Assembly: GCA_947625395.1 (NCBI GenBank)
Contig: CANQOD010000007.1
Coordinates: forward strand, 1-16,964
Source of the DNA: an uncultured Bacilli bacterium
GTDB lineage: Bacteria > Bacillota_I > Bacilli_A > RF39 > UBA660
Direction: 5' to 3'
Length of the DNA: 16,964 bases
The notes below the pieces were generated by a model. That model searched no databases, was not told where the DNA came from, and saw only the letters and a program-made list of their open reading frames with translations. The translations under genes were made by a program, and so were the position numbers. This document shows, piece after piece, positions 1-7,586 of this stretch (position 1 is its first letter; every line of letters begins with the position of its first letter).

Positions 1-179
1 ATACTTAAGGCAATATCCCCTTTATTGATACCAATACCGGTCGTCGTATTTCCTTGTGGGTCAAGGTCAATTAAAAGAACCTTTTTCCCTAAAATAGCTA
101 AACTCGCGGAAAGATTGATACTTGTTGTTGTTTTTCCGACTCCACCCTTTTGATTGACTAATGCAATAACCTTTCCCAT
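1..179 (-). CDS. parA: ParA/Soj chromosome-partitioning ATPase (N-terminal part)
   Basis: The first 59 codons of a ParA/Soj-type ATPase are present; the rest lies beyond the window start. The protein begins MGKVIALVNQKGGVGKTTT, the deviant Walker A motif (KGGVGKTT, residues 11-18) of this family, followed by LLIDLDPQGN (about 35-44), the next conserved segment. ParA binds DNA non-specifically as an ATP dimer and works with a ParB-family partner to separate origins; in B. subtilis, Soj also controls DnaA. The start is the ATG whose complement is at 177-179, preceded by an AGGTGA ribosome-binding site. The upstream gene is the ParB/Noc-family gene, but a terminator lies between them, so parA seems to have its own promoter. 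The family call is secure; only the C-terminus is unseen. Confidence 0.95.
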   Translation of the reverse strand, partial: MGKVIALVNQKGGVGKTTTSINLSASLAILGKKVLLIDLDPQGNTTTGIGINKGDIALS

Positions 180-213
180 CTTACTTCACCTGTTTCTTTT
201 CGTATCATATCTT

Positions 214-222
214 ATTTTAGCA
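214..222 (-). promoter_or_regulatory. Candidate extended -10 promoter of parA
   Basis: On the minus strand the sequence reads TGCTAAAAT, an extended -10 element (TGn plus a TATAAT-like hexamer), about 35 bases before the parA start. I see no good -35 box. It lies downstream of the terminator that closes the preceding gene, where a separate parA promoter would be needed. Confidence 0.4.
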
Positions 223-256
223 AAGATTCTGTTCTTTTTCTAGACTCTCGATAAAA

Positions 257-281
257 AAAAGTAGATTTTTATTCTACTTTT
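257..281 (-). terminator. Rho-independent terminator of the parB/noc gene, overlapping its stop codon
   Basis: Read on the minus strand, AAAAGTAGA, a 7-base loop and TCTACTTTT form a perfect 9-bp stem, and the T-run continues after it. The upstream arm overlaps the stop codon of the parB/noc gene (274-276). It would end that transcript before parA. Confidence 0.75.
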
Positions 282-1593
282 CCTCAGAACTTTTTATGAG
301 TCGAATAATAATTTGATAATTTTTATCAAAATCAAGTTCATCTTTTTCCACTTGGACACCAGCATCTTCCAATTGTTTTACCGCATCACGAATTGTTTCA
401 ATGGAAGTTTGTAAATTCATCTGTTTTGGTTGTGCAGGTTCTTGTGGACTTGGTTCCTTTGGCGTTGGTTCTGTTTCTTTTGCTTCAGGTGGTTGATTTG
501 GAATCAAAGGAATTTGGAATGGGTCAGCTGGTGGAATGAGATTATTTTGTGGTGGTGTTACAACATCTGGCACTTTGAAATAATCATCACTCATGGTATG
601 ATTTTGACTTGGATGTTCTGCTTCTAAACCAAGATTTGGATTTGGATTAATAAATTTGAATGACTCTTGTGGTTGTTCTTGTTGTGGCGTTTGTTGTTCA
701 ACTTGTAATAAACTGTCTAAATTCGCTGTAGGGGCTTCGACATGAATATCTTGCGCATTTTGTCTTAACGCATCAATATCAGGAGTTATTACGGCATTGC
801 TTCCTCCCTCATCGGCAGAGTCTTCCTGTTCTTCTTCTAAGCCATAATCAATAAATTTAGGAGGGGTACTATAGTCAACAATGGCTGCTGCATCAGGATT
901 GGTTGGTGCTTTAAATGGTTCTACAGGAGAGGCTTGGTCAGGAATATTTTCTAACATGTCTTGCACATTATTTTCATTTTCTTCCGTTGGAACTTGTCCT
1001 GGATTCAATTCTTTTTCTAATTCACGAACCGTCATTTTTTCAGAAATAATTCGTTTGAGCATTTGCTTTTGAACTTCTTGGTCACTGATATTTAAAAGGG
1101 CTCTTGCATGCCGTTCAGAGATTTGTTCTTTTAAAACAGCATCTTGCACAGCATCCGGAAGTGATAACAATCTTAATTTATTGGCCACAGCGCCTTGGCT
1201 TTTTCCCATTGTTTTGGCAAGTTCTTCCTGAGTCATTTGGTCGAGCTCTAATATTTTTTGATACGTTCTTGCTTCTTCAATTGGATTCAAATTCTTCCGT
1301 TGTAAATTTTCAAGAAGCGCTACTTTAGAACTTTCTTTATCATCTAAATTACGAACAATTGCTGGAATCTTTGTAAGTCCTGCCAAAGCGCTGGCTTTAT
1401 ATCGACGTTCTCCAGCAATAATTTCATATTTATTTCCTATATTTCTAACGATGATAGGTTGAATGACACCATGTTCTTTGATAGACACCGCTAATTCTTT
1501 TAACGCTTTTTCATCAAAGATTTCTCTTGGTTGAAAGCGGTTTGGAATAATATCATCTAAATATAATTGTACAACTTCATTTTCTTGTGGCAT
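274..1593 (-). CDS. parB/noc: ParB/Noc-family CTP-dependent DNA-binding protein, Noc-like
   Basis: A 439-residue ParB-superfamily protein, much longer than B. subtilis Spo0J (282) or Noc (283). Order: N-terminal CTP-binding ParB domain (about 8-100) with the GERRYKA box at 61-67; a helix-turn-helix domain (about 105-195); a long Pro/Gln/Glu-rich linker (about 198-390); and a short C-terminal dimerisation domain (about 391-439). From memory of the B. subtilis proteins, the core (IPNRFQPR, VALLENLQR, ANKLRLL, SERHARALL) and the C-terminus (IETIRDAV..LEDAGVQV) match Noc better than Spo0J. The residues aligned to specificity positions 173/179/184/201 are Gln133, Lys139, Ser144 and Arg161; three of these are Noc-type. 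It lacks Noc's N-terminal amphipathic helix. The ATG at 1593 is chosen over the GTG at 1599 because AAGGAAG lies 7 bases upstream. It sits next to rsmG, as noc does in B. subtilis, but also next to parA, as parB does, so the role stays open. Confidence 0.9.
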   Translation of the reverse strand: MPQENEVVQLYLDDIIPNRFQPREIFDEKALKELAVSIKEHGVIQPIIVRNIGNKYEIIAGERRYKASALAGLTKIPAIVRNLDDKESSKVALLENLQRKNLNPIEEARTYQKILELDQMTQEELAKTMGKSQGAVANKLRLLSLPDAVQDAVLKEQISERHARALLNISDQEVQKQMLKRIISEKMTVRELEKELNPGQVPTEENENNVQDMLENIPDQASPVEPFKAPTNPDAAAIVDYSTPPKFIDYGLEEEQEDSADEGGSNAVITPDIDALRQNAQDIHVEAPTANLDSLLQVEQQTPQQEQPQESFKFINPNPNLGLEAEHPSQNHTMSDDYFKVPDVVTPPQNNLIPPADPFQIPLIPNQPPEAKETEPTPKEPSPQEPAQPKQMNLQTSIETIRDAVKQLEDAGVQVEKDELDFDKNYQIIIRLIKSSEEK

Positions 1594-1633
1594 AATCACA
1601 CTTCCTTTTTATTCTTATAAACTCCCTATTATC

Positions 1634-1642
1634 ATTATAGCA
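1634..1642 (-). promoter_or_regulatory. Extended -10 promoter of parB/noc
   Basis: The minus strand reads TGCTATAAT, a perfect extended -10 element, about 41 bases upstream of the start codon. A weak TTTTCT sits 17 bases further upstream (about 1657-1662). This indicates transcription independent of the rsmG operon. Confidence 0.65.
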
Positions 1643-1663
1643 CGCTTTCTTTATTTAGAAAAC

Positions 1664-1698
1664 AAAAATTTTTTTGGAAGTTCCTTTTCATCCAAAAA
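1664..1698 (-). terminator. Possible weak terminator after rsmG
   Basis: On the minus strand TTTTTGGA and TCCAAAAA form an 8-bp stem with a 12-base loop, followed by AA and then TTTTT. The stem is GC-poor, and a competing hairpin (1681-1688 with 1695-1702) overlaps it. Its position 80-110 bases after the rsmG stop fits a terminator. Confidence 0.35.
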
Positions 1699-1777
1699 GG
1701 AAAAATCTCCCGTTTTTACAATAGACCAAACAAGAAAACGAACTTTTTTAAAACTTCTCCATCTATCATTATCTTTA

Positions 1778-2416
1778 TCATTGCTTTTTAAAAAGGAGTA
1801 ACGTCCTTTTGCTCTCTTCTTTTGGTAAAGCAAAGACGATTTCTTTTTCTAAGTGAATGCCTTTGTTCTTCCCTGGTTGCAATGCAGTGGCTTTTTCTTC
1901 TTCCACATTGGCTTTCATGGCAATGAAGCACCCTTTTTCCTGGACAAGAGGCATACAAATAGGAAGCAGTTTTTCAAGAGAAGCAAGCGCCCTCGCAACG
2001 ACCACATCAAATTTTTTCTCGTGGTAATTTTCCCCTCTTACATGAATCGCTTCTATCTTTTCAAGACCTAAATAAGCAATCAATTCCTGTAAGTAATTGA
2101 CTCTTTTTTGAAGTGCATCTAACAGTGTGATTTCTAAATGTGGATATAAAATTTTTAAAACAACACCAGGAAATCCTGCGCCACTACCGACATCACATAC
2201 GGTCGTGACTTGATTAAAATCAATGATTTTATGAAGCGTACTACTGTCATAAAAATGTTTTAAATAAACGTCTTTGACTTCCACAATTCTTGTCAAATTC
2301 ATGACTTGATTTTTTTGACTTAAAAACTGATAAAACTTACGAAATTGTTCCAATTGTTTTTCCGTAAGGGAAATCCCTAGTTTTTCCAATTCTTGTTCAA
2401 ACTCATTTTCTGTCAT
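1778..2416 (-). CDS. rsmG: RsmG, 16S rRNA (guanine-527 N7) methyltransferase
   Basis: A 212-residue methyltransferase that makes m7G527 in 16S rRNA using S-adenosylmethionine. The family's NLTRI segment is at 40-44 and the SAM-binding loop DVGSGAGFPG at 75-84, followed by the acidic strand (LLDALQKR) and a VVARAL segment near 140. It is close to the E. coli length (207) and lacks the basic C-terminal tail of B. subtilis RsmG (239). The start is supported by AAGGAGA four bases upstream, inside the end of mnmG; the two genes overlap by 14 bases, which suggests translational coupling. It is the last gene of the mnmE-mnmG-rsmG unit. Loss of this enzyme gives low-level streptomycin resistance in other bacteria; this copy looks intact. 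Confidence 0.96.
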   Translation of the reverse strand: MTENEFEQELEKLGISLTEKQLEQFRKFYQFLSQKNQVMNLTRIVEVKDVYLKHFYDSSTLHKIIDFNQVTTVCDVGSGAGFPGVVLKILYPHLEITLLDALQKRVNYLQELIAYLGLEKIEAIHVRGENYHEKKFDVVVARALASLEKLLPICMPLVQEKGCFIAMKANVEEEKATALQPGKNKGIHLEKEIVFALPKEESKRTLLLFKKQ

Positions 2417-4265
2417 AAGCTCTCCTTTTTAAATAAATAGATAATACCGCAATATCACTTGGATTGACGCCACTAATTCGACTGGCTTGTCCTAGTGTAA
2501 CAGGACGAATTTCTTCCAGTTTTTGCCGGGCTTCTTTTGCTAAATTTTGAATACTTTCATAATCAATGTCCGCATTGATTTTCACATTTTCTAATGTTAA
2601 CATTTTCTCTGCTTCTTTTTTAGCTTTTTGAATATACCCCTCATAACGAATTTCAATTTCAACTTCTTCTAAGACTTCTTGAGGAAAAGAAAGTGGCACG
2701 ATTTTTTGTAGTTTTTCCATGGTAATTTCTGGTCGTTTTAACAATTCATAAAGGGAGATTCCCGTTTGTAAAGGTGTACTTCCCATTTGTTCTAATTGGG
2801 CATTGATTTCTTTGGTAGGGACCATTCTCTTATCCTTTAAAAATTGAAAACAGTCCACAATCGCTTGTTTTTTCTTTAAAAATTTTTGGTAACGCACATC
2901 ATCAATGATTCCAATTTGATGTCCATACTCCCGAAGTCGTAAATCTGCATTATCATTTCGTAATAAAAGACGATATTCTGCCCGAGATGTTAATAAGCGA
3001 TAAGGGTCTTTCACTCCTTTGGTGACCAAATCATCAATTAAAACACCAATATATGCTTCATTTCTTTTTAGAATCAGAGGCTCTTTTCCTTGTAGTTTCA
3101 AACTAGCATTGATTCCAGCCATCAAGCCTTGACCCGCTGCTTCTTCATATCCACTCGTTCCATTAATTTGCCCAGCTGTATATAAATTTTCAATCAATTT
3201 TGTTTCAAGAGAGGGCTTTAACTGTCTTGCATCAATAGCATCATATTCAATGGCATACGCATATTTTAGAAAAACAGCATCTTCTAAGCCAGGAATACTA
3301 TGTACAATTTGTTCTTGAATCGCATGAGGCATACTAGTAGAGAGCCCTTGAATATAAATATCATCATAATACATACTTTCCGGCTCTAAAAACAACTGAT
3401 GTCTTTCCTTATCATGAAAACGAACGACTTTATCTTCAATGGAGGGACAATAACGAGGTCCAACCCCCTCAACATAACCACCATACATACTCGATTTCTC
3501 TAAATTATCTCGAATAATTTGGTGTGTCTTTGGAGTCGTATACGTTAAATAACAAGGAATTTGTAAGGTATGCGCAAGAGATGTTTCACTATCAAAAGAA
3601 AACGTTAACAAGTCACGACTTCCCTCTTCTTTGGTTGTTTCTTCATAATGAATGCTTTTCTTTTCAATTCTAGGTGGCGTTCCTGTTTTTAGTCTTAAAA
3701 TGGTAAAGCCTAGCGCTTTGAGGCGGTCACTTAAAAAACGACTTGGTCGTTCTCCATGCGGACCCTCACTTTTTTTCTCACTTCCTACTAAAATAGAAGC
3801 CTTTAAATAAGTACCTGTTGTTAAAATAACCGCTTTCGAAAACAACTTCGTTCCATCTTCTAAGACAACCCCTTTGATTTGATGATTTTCTACCAATAAA
3901 TCTTCTACCAAACTTTCAAGCAGTTCCAAATTGGCTTGTTGGTTGAGTGTTTTTAACATCTCTTTTGGATACGTAATTTTATCGGCTTGCGCCCGAAGTG
4001 CCCAAACTGCTGGGCCTTTTTTCGTATTTAAAAGTTTCATTTGCAAAGAGGCTTTATCGGTATTTCTTGCCATTTCGCCCCCTAAAGCATCAATTTCACG
4101 AACAACAATGCCTTTCGCAGGCCCACCAATTGAGGGATTACATGGCATATCAGCAATATTTTTGCAATTTCCAGTCACTAATAGTGTCTTTTCACCCATG
4201 CGGGCACAAGCTAAAGCAGCTTCACAACCTGCATGGCCACCACCGACAACAATCACATCATACAT
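2403..4265 (-). CDS. mnmG: MnmG (GidA), FAD-dependent tRNA uridine-34 modification enzyme
   Basis: A 620-residue protein of normal family length. With MnmE it forms the complex that installs the (carboxymethyl)aminomethyl group on carbon 5 of wobble U34 in certain tRNAs, using FAD and a folate one-carbon donor. The FAD-binding GGGHAGCEAA motif is at 8-17 and the conserved CNPSIGGPAKG segment at 42-52. Further family blocks include RLKTGTPPR near 190-200, GLSTSMPHAIQ near 310, and the C-terminal helical tRNA/MnmE-binding domain (GQASRISGVNPSDI) near 595-608. Its AGGTGA ribosome-binding site overlaps the mnmE stop codon, and only 9 bases separate the genes, so the two subunits are made from one transcript. 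Nothing suggests damage. Confidence 0.98.
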   Translation of the reverse strand: MYDVIVVGGGHAGCEAALACARMGEKTLLVTGNCKNIADMPCNPSIGGPAKGIVVREIDALGGEMARNTDKASLQMKLLNTKKGPAVWALRAQADKITYPKEMLKTLNQQANLELLESLVEDLLVENHQIKGVVLEDGTKLFSKAVILTTGTYLKASILVGSEKKSEGPHGERPSRFLSDRLKALGFTILRLKTGTPPRIEKKSIHYEETTKEEGSRDLLTFSFDSETSLAHTLQIPCYLTYTTPKTHQIIRDNLEKSSMYGGYVEGVGPRYCPSIEDKVVRFHDKERHQLFLEPESMYYDDIYIQGLSTSMPHAIQEQIVHSIPGLEDAVFLKYAYAIEYDAIDARQLKPSLETKLIENLYTAGQINGTSGYEEAAGQGLMAGINASLKLQGKEPLILKRNEAYIGVLIDDLVTKGVKDPYRLLTSRAEYRLLLRNDNADLRLREYGHQIGIIDDVRYQKFLKKKQAIVDCFQFLKDKRMVPTKEINAQLEQMGSTPLQTGISLYELLKRPEITMEKLQKIVPLSFPQEVLEEVEIEIRYEGYIQKAKKEAEKMLTLENVKINADIDYESIQNLAKEARQKLEEIRPVTLGQASRISGVNPSDIAVLSIYLKRRAYDRK

Positions 4266-4274
4266 CTATCTCAC

Positions 4275-5630
4275 CTACTTTCCAACACAGAAATTTTCAA
4301 ATAAAGTATCGAGAATTTCTTCTGAATAGCTTTCTCCTGTTATCATACCTAAAGTATCAAGAATTTCTTTTAAATCCAAAGAAAGCATATCTAACTCCAC
4401 ACCCTCTTGAAGAGAGTGTTCTACTGTTTTTAATAACTGATTGGCTTTTTCTGCCAAAGCAACCTGTCTTGCATTCAACAAAATTTCCGTATCATTCTCT
4501 TCCAATTTTTCTTGAGCAAACATGTTTTGAATTTGGGCTTTGAGTGATTCAACCCCCTCTATTTCTAACGTACTCATAGGAACAGTCTGAAAATCTTTAA
4601 GGTCCTCTTTGCTGATGACAAGTCCTTTATCCTTTTTATTTAAAATGACAATGGTCTTGTTCGGATTGAATTGCTCAAGGAGGTCCTTATCTTCTTGGGT
4701 AAGAGGCATGGAACCATCCAAAACAGCGAGGACGAGATTCGCCTCTTTCATGTATTGAAGACTTTTTTGCACTCCAATTTTTTCCACAACATCTTCTGTT
4801 TGTCGAATCCCTGCGGTATCCATTATCGATAACGTAAAATCGCCTAAATGAATTTCGCCCTCCACGATATCTCTTGTGGTGCCAGCGATATCCGTTACAA
4901 TGGCTTTCTCTTCTTCCAATAACGCATTCAAAAGACTACTCTTACCCACATTTGGCCGCCCCACAATCACTGTTTGAATCCCATTTTTTAACAGTTGTGT
5001 ATTTTTGGAATTCTCAACAATTTTCGTTAAATGGCTTTCTAATTGTTCGAGTAAATGACTTAAGTTTTCCACAGTCATTTCTTCAATATCTTGGTATTCC
5101 GGATAGTCAATATTGACTTCAATAGAAGCAATAATCATCTTCAACTGTTCACGAAATGCTTTGACTAACTTAGAAGTACTTCCTCTTAAAGAAGAAACAG
5201 CAAGACGATGGGCAGTGGCATTTTTACTTTCAATCAATTCCATCACAGCTTCTGCTTGCGTAAAATCAATTCGGCCATTCAAAAACGCTCTTTTCGTAAA
5301 TTCTCCAGGTTCTGCCAAGCGAATGCCCTGTTCTAGTAACAGCTCTAATACTTTTTTTGTCGGCAAAATACCGCCATGACAATTAATTTCAACGACATCT
5401 TCCCGAGTAAATGTTTTTGGTGCTTTCATCACTGTTACCAACACTTCATCAATGATGTCTTGGCCTTTTTTGATATAACCATAATGAATCGTATGACTCT
5501 CTACTTGTTCTAAATCTTTTCCTTGAAAAAGTGGATTGACTTTGGAGATGGCCTCTTCCCCACTAACACGAATAATAGAAATTGCCCCAATTCCTAATTT
5601 CGTCGCAATCGCACAAATGGTATCTTCCAT
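4275..5630 (-). CDS. mnmE: MnmE (TrmE), tRNA-modification GTPase
   Basis: A 451-residue GTPase partner of MnmG. The N-terminal tetrahydrofolate-binding domain covers about 1-118, followed by helical segments, with the G domain inserted at about 215-375. G-domain motifs are GRPNVGKS (224-231), GTTRD (250-254), DTAG (271-274) and NKKD (331-334). The protein ends in the family's essential C-terminal motif, here CVGK, with the catalytic Cys at 448. An ATG 21 bases upstream (5651) is in frame, but it would lie about 10 bases from the predicted transcript start and has no ribosome-binding site. The ATG at 5630 follows AGGGAAGTGAG and gives the usual N-terminus (MEDTICAIAT), so I use it. It is the first gene of mnmE-mnmG-rsmG. 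Confidence 0.97.
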   Translation of the reverse strand: MEDTICAIATKLGIGAISIIRVSGEEAISKVNPLFQGKDLEQVESHTIHYGYIKKGQDIIDEVLVTVMKAPKTFTREDVVEINCHGGILPTKKVLELLLEQGIRLAEPGEFTKRAFLNGRIDFTQAEAVMELIESKNATAHRLAVSSLRGSTSKLVKAFREQLKMIIASIEVNIDYPEYQDIEEMTVENLSHLLEQLESHLTKIVENSKNTQLLKNGIQTVIVGRPNVGKSSLLNALLEEEKAIVTDIAGTTRDIVEGEIHLGDFTLSIMDTAGIRQTEDVVEKIGVQKSLQYMKEANLVLAVLDGSMPLTQEDKDLLEQFNPNKTIVILNKKDKGLVISKEDLKDFQTVPMSTLEIEGVESLKAQIQNMFAQEKLEENDTEILLNARQVALAEKANQLLKTVEHSLQEGVELDMLSLDLKEILDTLGMITGESYSEEILDTLFENFCVGK

Positions 5631-5667
5631 TTTTCTCACTTCCCTCATCAAGCAACTTAGCGCACCT

Positions 5668-5696
5668 ATTATAACATGTTTTTAAAAAAAGAAAAA
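5668..5696 (-). promoter_or_regulatory. Promoter of the mnmE-mnmG-rsmG operon
   Basis: The minus strand reads TGTTATAAT (forward 5668-5676), a perfect -10 with the TGn extension, preceded after 17 bases by TTTTTC (5691-5696). The predicted start near 5661 leaves a short leader containing the mnmE ribosome-binding site. Confidence 0.65.
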
Positions 5697-5714
5697 GAGC
5701 TATTCACTCTTCTC
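5682..5714 (-). terminator. Probable terminator of the rpmH-jag operon, at the jag stop
   Basis: On the minus strand GAGAAGAG pairs with CTCTTTTT (8 bp including two G-U pairs) around a loop that contains the jag stop codon, followed by a long T-rich tract. The stem is weak, but its position just before the mnmE promoter makes sense. Confidence 0.45.
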
Positions 5715-6314
5715 TTTCGGCTTAATCACAACGGCCCGGTTCGGTTCTTCTCCAACACTTTCTGTATACACATATTTATGTTTTGATAAAGCATTATGAA
5801 CAAGGCGTCTTTCATAAGAATTCATCGAGTCCATTTTCACTTCGACACCACTTTCTTTCACTTCTTTCGCAAGACGACGCGCTAAAAATTCAATATTCCG
5901 TTCTTTTCGTTCTTTATAATCACTGACATCGAGCACAAATTTATAAGTTTCGCCAATTTCATTTTGAATGATTTGGGCCACAAGAAGTCTTAAAGCATTT
6001 AAGTTGCGGCCATTCTTACCAATTAATAAGGCATCATGGTCCGAATAAATCGTATATACAGGTGTTTCTTGGGAGCTCCGAATTTCAATTTTGGCATCAA
6101 AGCCTAAATCTTTTAAGATTCCCAATAATACTTCCTTAATATAAGGCTTGATTTCGCGTCTTTCAATAACTTCGATTTCTACTTTTTTACTAAATAAGCC
6201 TTTCTCTACACTGCGTTCTTGAATAATTAAATTTTCTTCCACTTCCTGTAAGGCCATTTTTGCTTGATTGATGGCATCCTCTTTTGTTTTTCCTATAAAT
6301 TTATGCTTTTCCAT
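5700..6314 (-). CDS. jag: Jag/KhpB, RNA-binding protein with Jag-N, KH and R3H domains
   Basis: A 204-residue protein with the usual three parts: a Jag N-terminal domain (about 1-50, KFIGKTKEDA...), a KH-like domain (about 75-150) with the RNA-contacting GKNG loop at 99-102, and an R3H domain (about 150-200) with Arg169 and His173 in the R-x3-H pattern. Jag/KhpB proteins bind RNA, often with KhpA, and affect cell division and elongation in streptococci; in B. subtilis the gene follows spoIIIJ, as it does here after yidC. It overlaps the end of yidC by 14 bases; the AAGGAG site is about 11 bases from the ATG, slightly long. It is the last gene of the rpmH-rnpA-yidC-jag unit. Confidence 0.93.
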   Translation of the reverse strand: MEKHKFIGKTKEDAINQAKMALQEVEENLIIQERSVEKGLFSKKVEIEVIERREIKPYIKEVLLGILKDLGFDAKIEIRSSQETPVYTIYSDHDALLIGKNGRNLNALRLLVAQIIQNEIGETYKFVLDVSDYKERKERNIEFLARRLAKEVKESGVEVKMDSMNSYERRLVHNALSKHKYVYTESVGEEPNRAVVIKPKEKSE

Positions 6315-7227
6315 AACTTTTCTTACTCCTTTTTACAATGATATTTTGAACGATGGTAAATAAGTTGGTCGTGACCCAGTAAATGCCAAGGGCAGATGGC
6401 ATAAACAATCCAGTGACCACAATTAAGCCTGTCATAATATAAGGCATGGATTTCATAGAAGAATTCATATCCGCAGTTGCGTTCAGTTGAAAAGAGAAGT
6501 AAGTTGTGGCGCCTATTAAAAGGATTAAGAGAAGATACATCCAAATACCACTTGTACCAAAGCCAACCGATGGCGTTGTTCCTAACTGTAATCCTAAGAA
6601 ATGGTCCTCAAAGATAGCCGGTACACGATTAATGGCTTCAAAGAAAGCAATAAACAAAGGTAATTGGAGGAATGAAAACAAGCAGCCACTCATTGGACTA
6701 ATATTATACTTCTTGTAAATCATCATCATTTCTTGACTTTGTTTCATCATCGATTCTTGGTCCGTCTTTCCCTCATATTTCTTTTTTAATCGTTCTAATT
6801 CGGGATTCGCTTTCTTTAATAATTCTGATTGTATAGCTGTCTTTTTCGTTACCGGATAAGCAATAAAACGAATGATTAAACTGACAATGATGACCGCCAA
6901 CGCAAAACTTTTTACATATTTTCCAATAAAAAGAATCACAAAGGCGAGAGGCTTAATCAATAGACTGGTCCAAAGTCCCTCATATTTTCCGGAGGTAACT
7001 TGAAATTTATCACAATCAGGTAATTGATTGATTTTGACTCCATTCTTTTTGTATGTTTCAATGGTTGTCTTGGATGTAGGTTTACATAATATATTTTCCG
7101 TCAAAGCTTGGCCCGTTTCGGGATTTCTCACGGCTTGTTTATCTTTATCTACTAAGGTCGTCGCACAACCGGTTGTTAAAAATAAAGTCAGCACTAAGAG
7201 AAGCATTTTAATGCGTGTCTTTTTCAT
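6301..7227 (-). CDS. yidC: YidC/Oxa1/SpoIIIJ-family membrane protein insertase (lipoprotein)
   Basis: A 308-residue insertase that places membrane proteins in the bilayer, alone or with SecYEG. It starts with a lipoprotein signal: basic MKKTRIK, a hydrophobic run, then LTTGC with the lipidated Cys at 21. An outward-facing segment follows (about 22-88), then five membrane segments: roughly 88-104, 107-125, 180-200, 230-250 and 265-297. Arg120 in IIRFIAYP corresponds to the charged residue in the family's hydrophilic groove. The cytoplasmic loop has the coiled, Lys/Glu/Met-rich stretch (about 135-175), and NISPMSGCL is the usual start of the next helix. AAAGGAG lies 7 bases before the ATG. It overlaps rnpA by 20 bases. 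B. subtilis SpoIIIJ is shorter (261); the extra length is in the first periplasmic-side region. Confidence 0.95.
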   Translation of the reverse strand: MKKTRIKMLLLVLTLFLTTGCATTLVDKDKQAVRNPETGQALTENILCKPTSKTTIETYKKNGVKINQLPDCDKFQVTSGKYEGLWTSLLIKPLAFVILFIGKYVKSFALAVIIVSLIIRFIAYPVTKKTAIQSELLKKANPELERLKKKYEGKTDQESMMKQSQEMMMIYKKYNISPMSGCLFSFLQLPLFIAFFEAINRVPAIFEDHFLGLQLGTTPSVGFGTSGIWMYLLLILLIGATTYFSFQLNATADMNSSMKSMPYIMTGLIVVTGLFMPSALGIYWVTTNLFTIVQNIIVKRSKKSYGKA

Positions 7228-7564
7228 TTTCTTTCTCCTTTTCTATTTCCATCAATAACTTGATTAAATGCTCTTTCATCTCTTCATAAGAACTCGTAAT
7301 ACAAGTCTTTCTTATTATTATAATACAGTTGAATGAATTTGGATAGTTCTTTTTATAAAAGGATAAAATCTCTCTCGTCCGTCGTTTTAAAAAATTACGA
7401 AGATGGGCTTTCCCACATTTTTTAGGAACAGAGATACCATAGAGAGCCTCCTTGGTTGAACTTGGCTCATAAAAGACAAGGGCATAGGCATTCTTCTTCA
7501 TCTTACAAGTGGCAATCATTCTATCAAATTCCCGACTTTCTTTGATGATTTCCCTTTTTTTCAT
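7208..7564 (-). CDS. rnpA: RnpA, protein subunit of ribonuclease P
   Basis: A 118-residue basic protein that joins the RNase P RNA to mature tRNA 5' ends. The fold order is right: N-terminal KKREIIKESREFDRM, central YGISVPKKCGKAHLRN, then KR..RE in the long helix and the late IIIIRK strand. The conserved RNR motif is altered: residues 56-58 read Arg-Asn-Phe, whereas most family members have Arg-Asn-Arg; the following Lys60, Arg61 and Arg64 are kept. GGAAGTGAG precedes the ATG. It lies downstream of rpmH, the near-universal bacterial order, and overlaps yidC. A hairpin between rpmH and rnpA probably lowers its expression relative to L34. Confidence 0.93.
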   Translation of the reverse strand: MKKREIIKESREFDRMIATCKMKKNAYALVFYEPSSTKEALYGISVPKKCGKAHLRNFLKRRTREILSFYKKNYPNSFNCIIIIRKTCITSSYEEMKEHLIKLLMEIEKEKENEKDTH

Positions 7565-7586
7565 TTTCTCACTTCCTTAAAAAAGT

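Noticed and set aside
1651..1833. 60-codon minus-strand frame overlapping the rsmG end
   Set aside because: It starts with TTG without a ribosome-binding site, overlaps rsmG by 56 bases and has no recognisable family.
3931..4543. Long plus-strand frames opposite mnmG and mnmE
   Set aside because: They are antisense to well-conserved coding sequence, lack ribosome-binding sites and encode no known motifs.
5631..5651. Earlier mnmE start at 5651
   Set aside because: It lies about 10 bases from the predicted transcript start, has no Shine-Dalgarno and adds residues absent from the family; AGGGAAG precedes the ATG at 5630.
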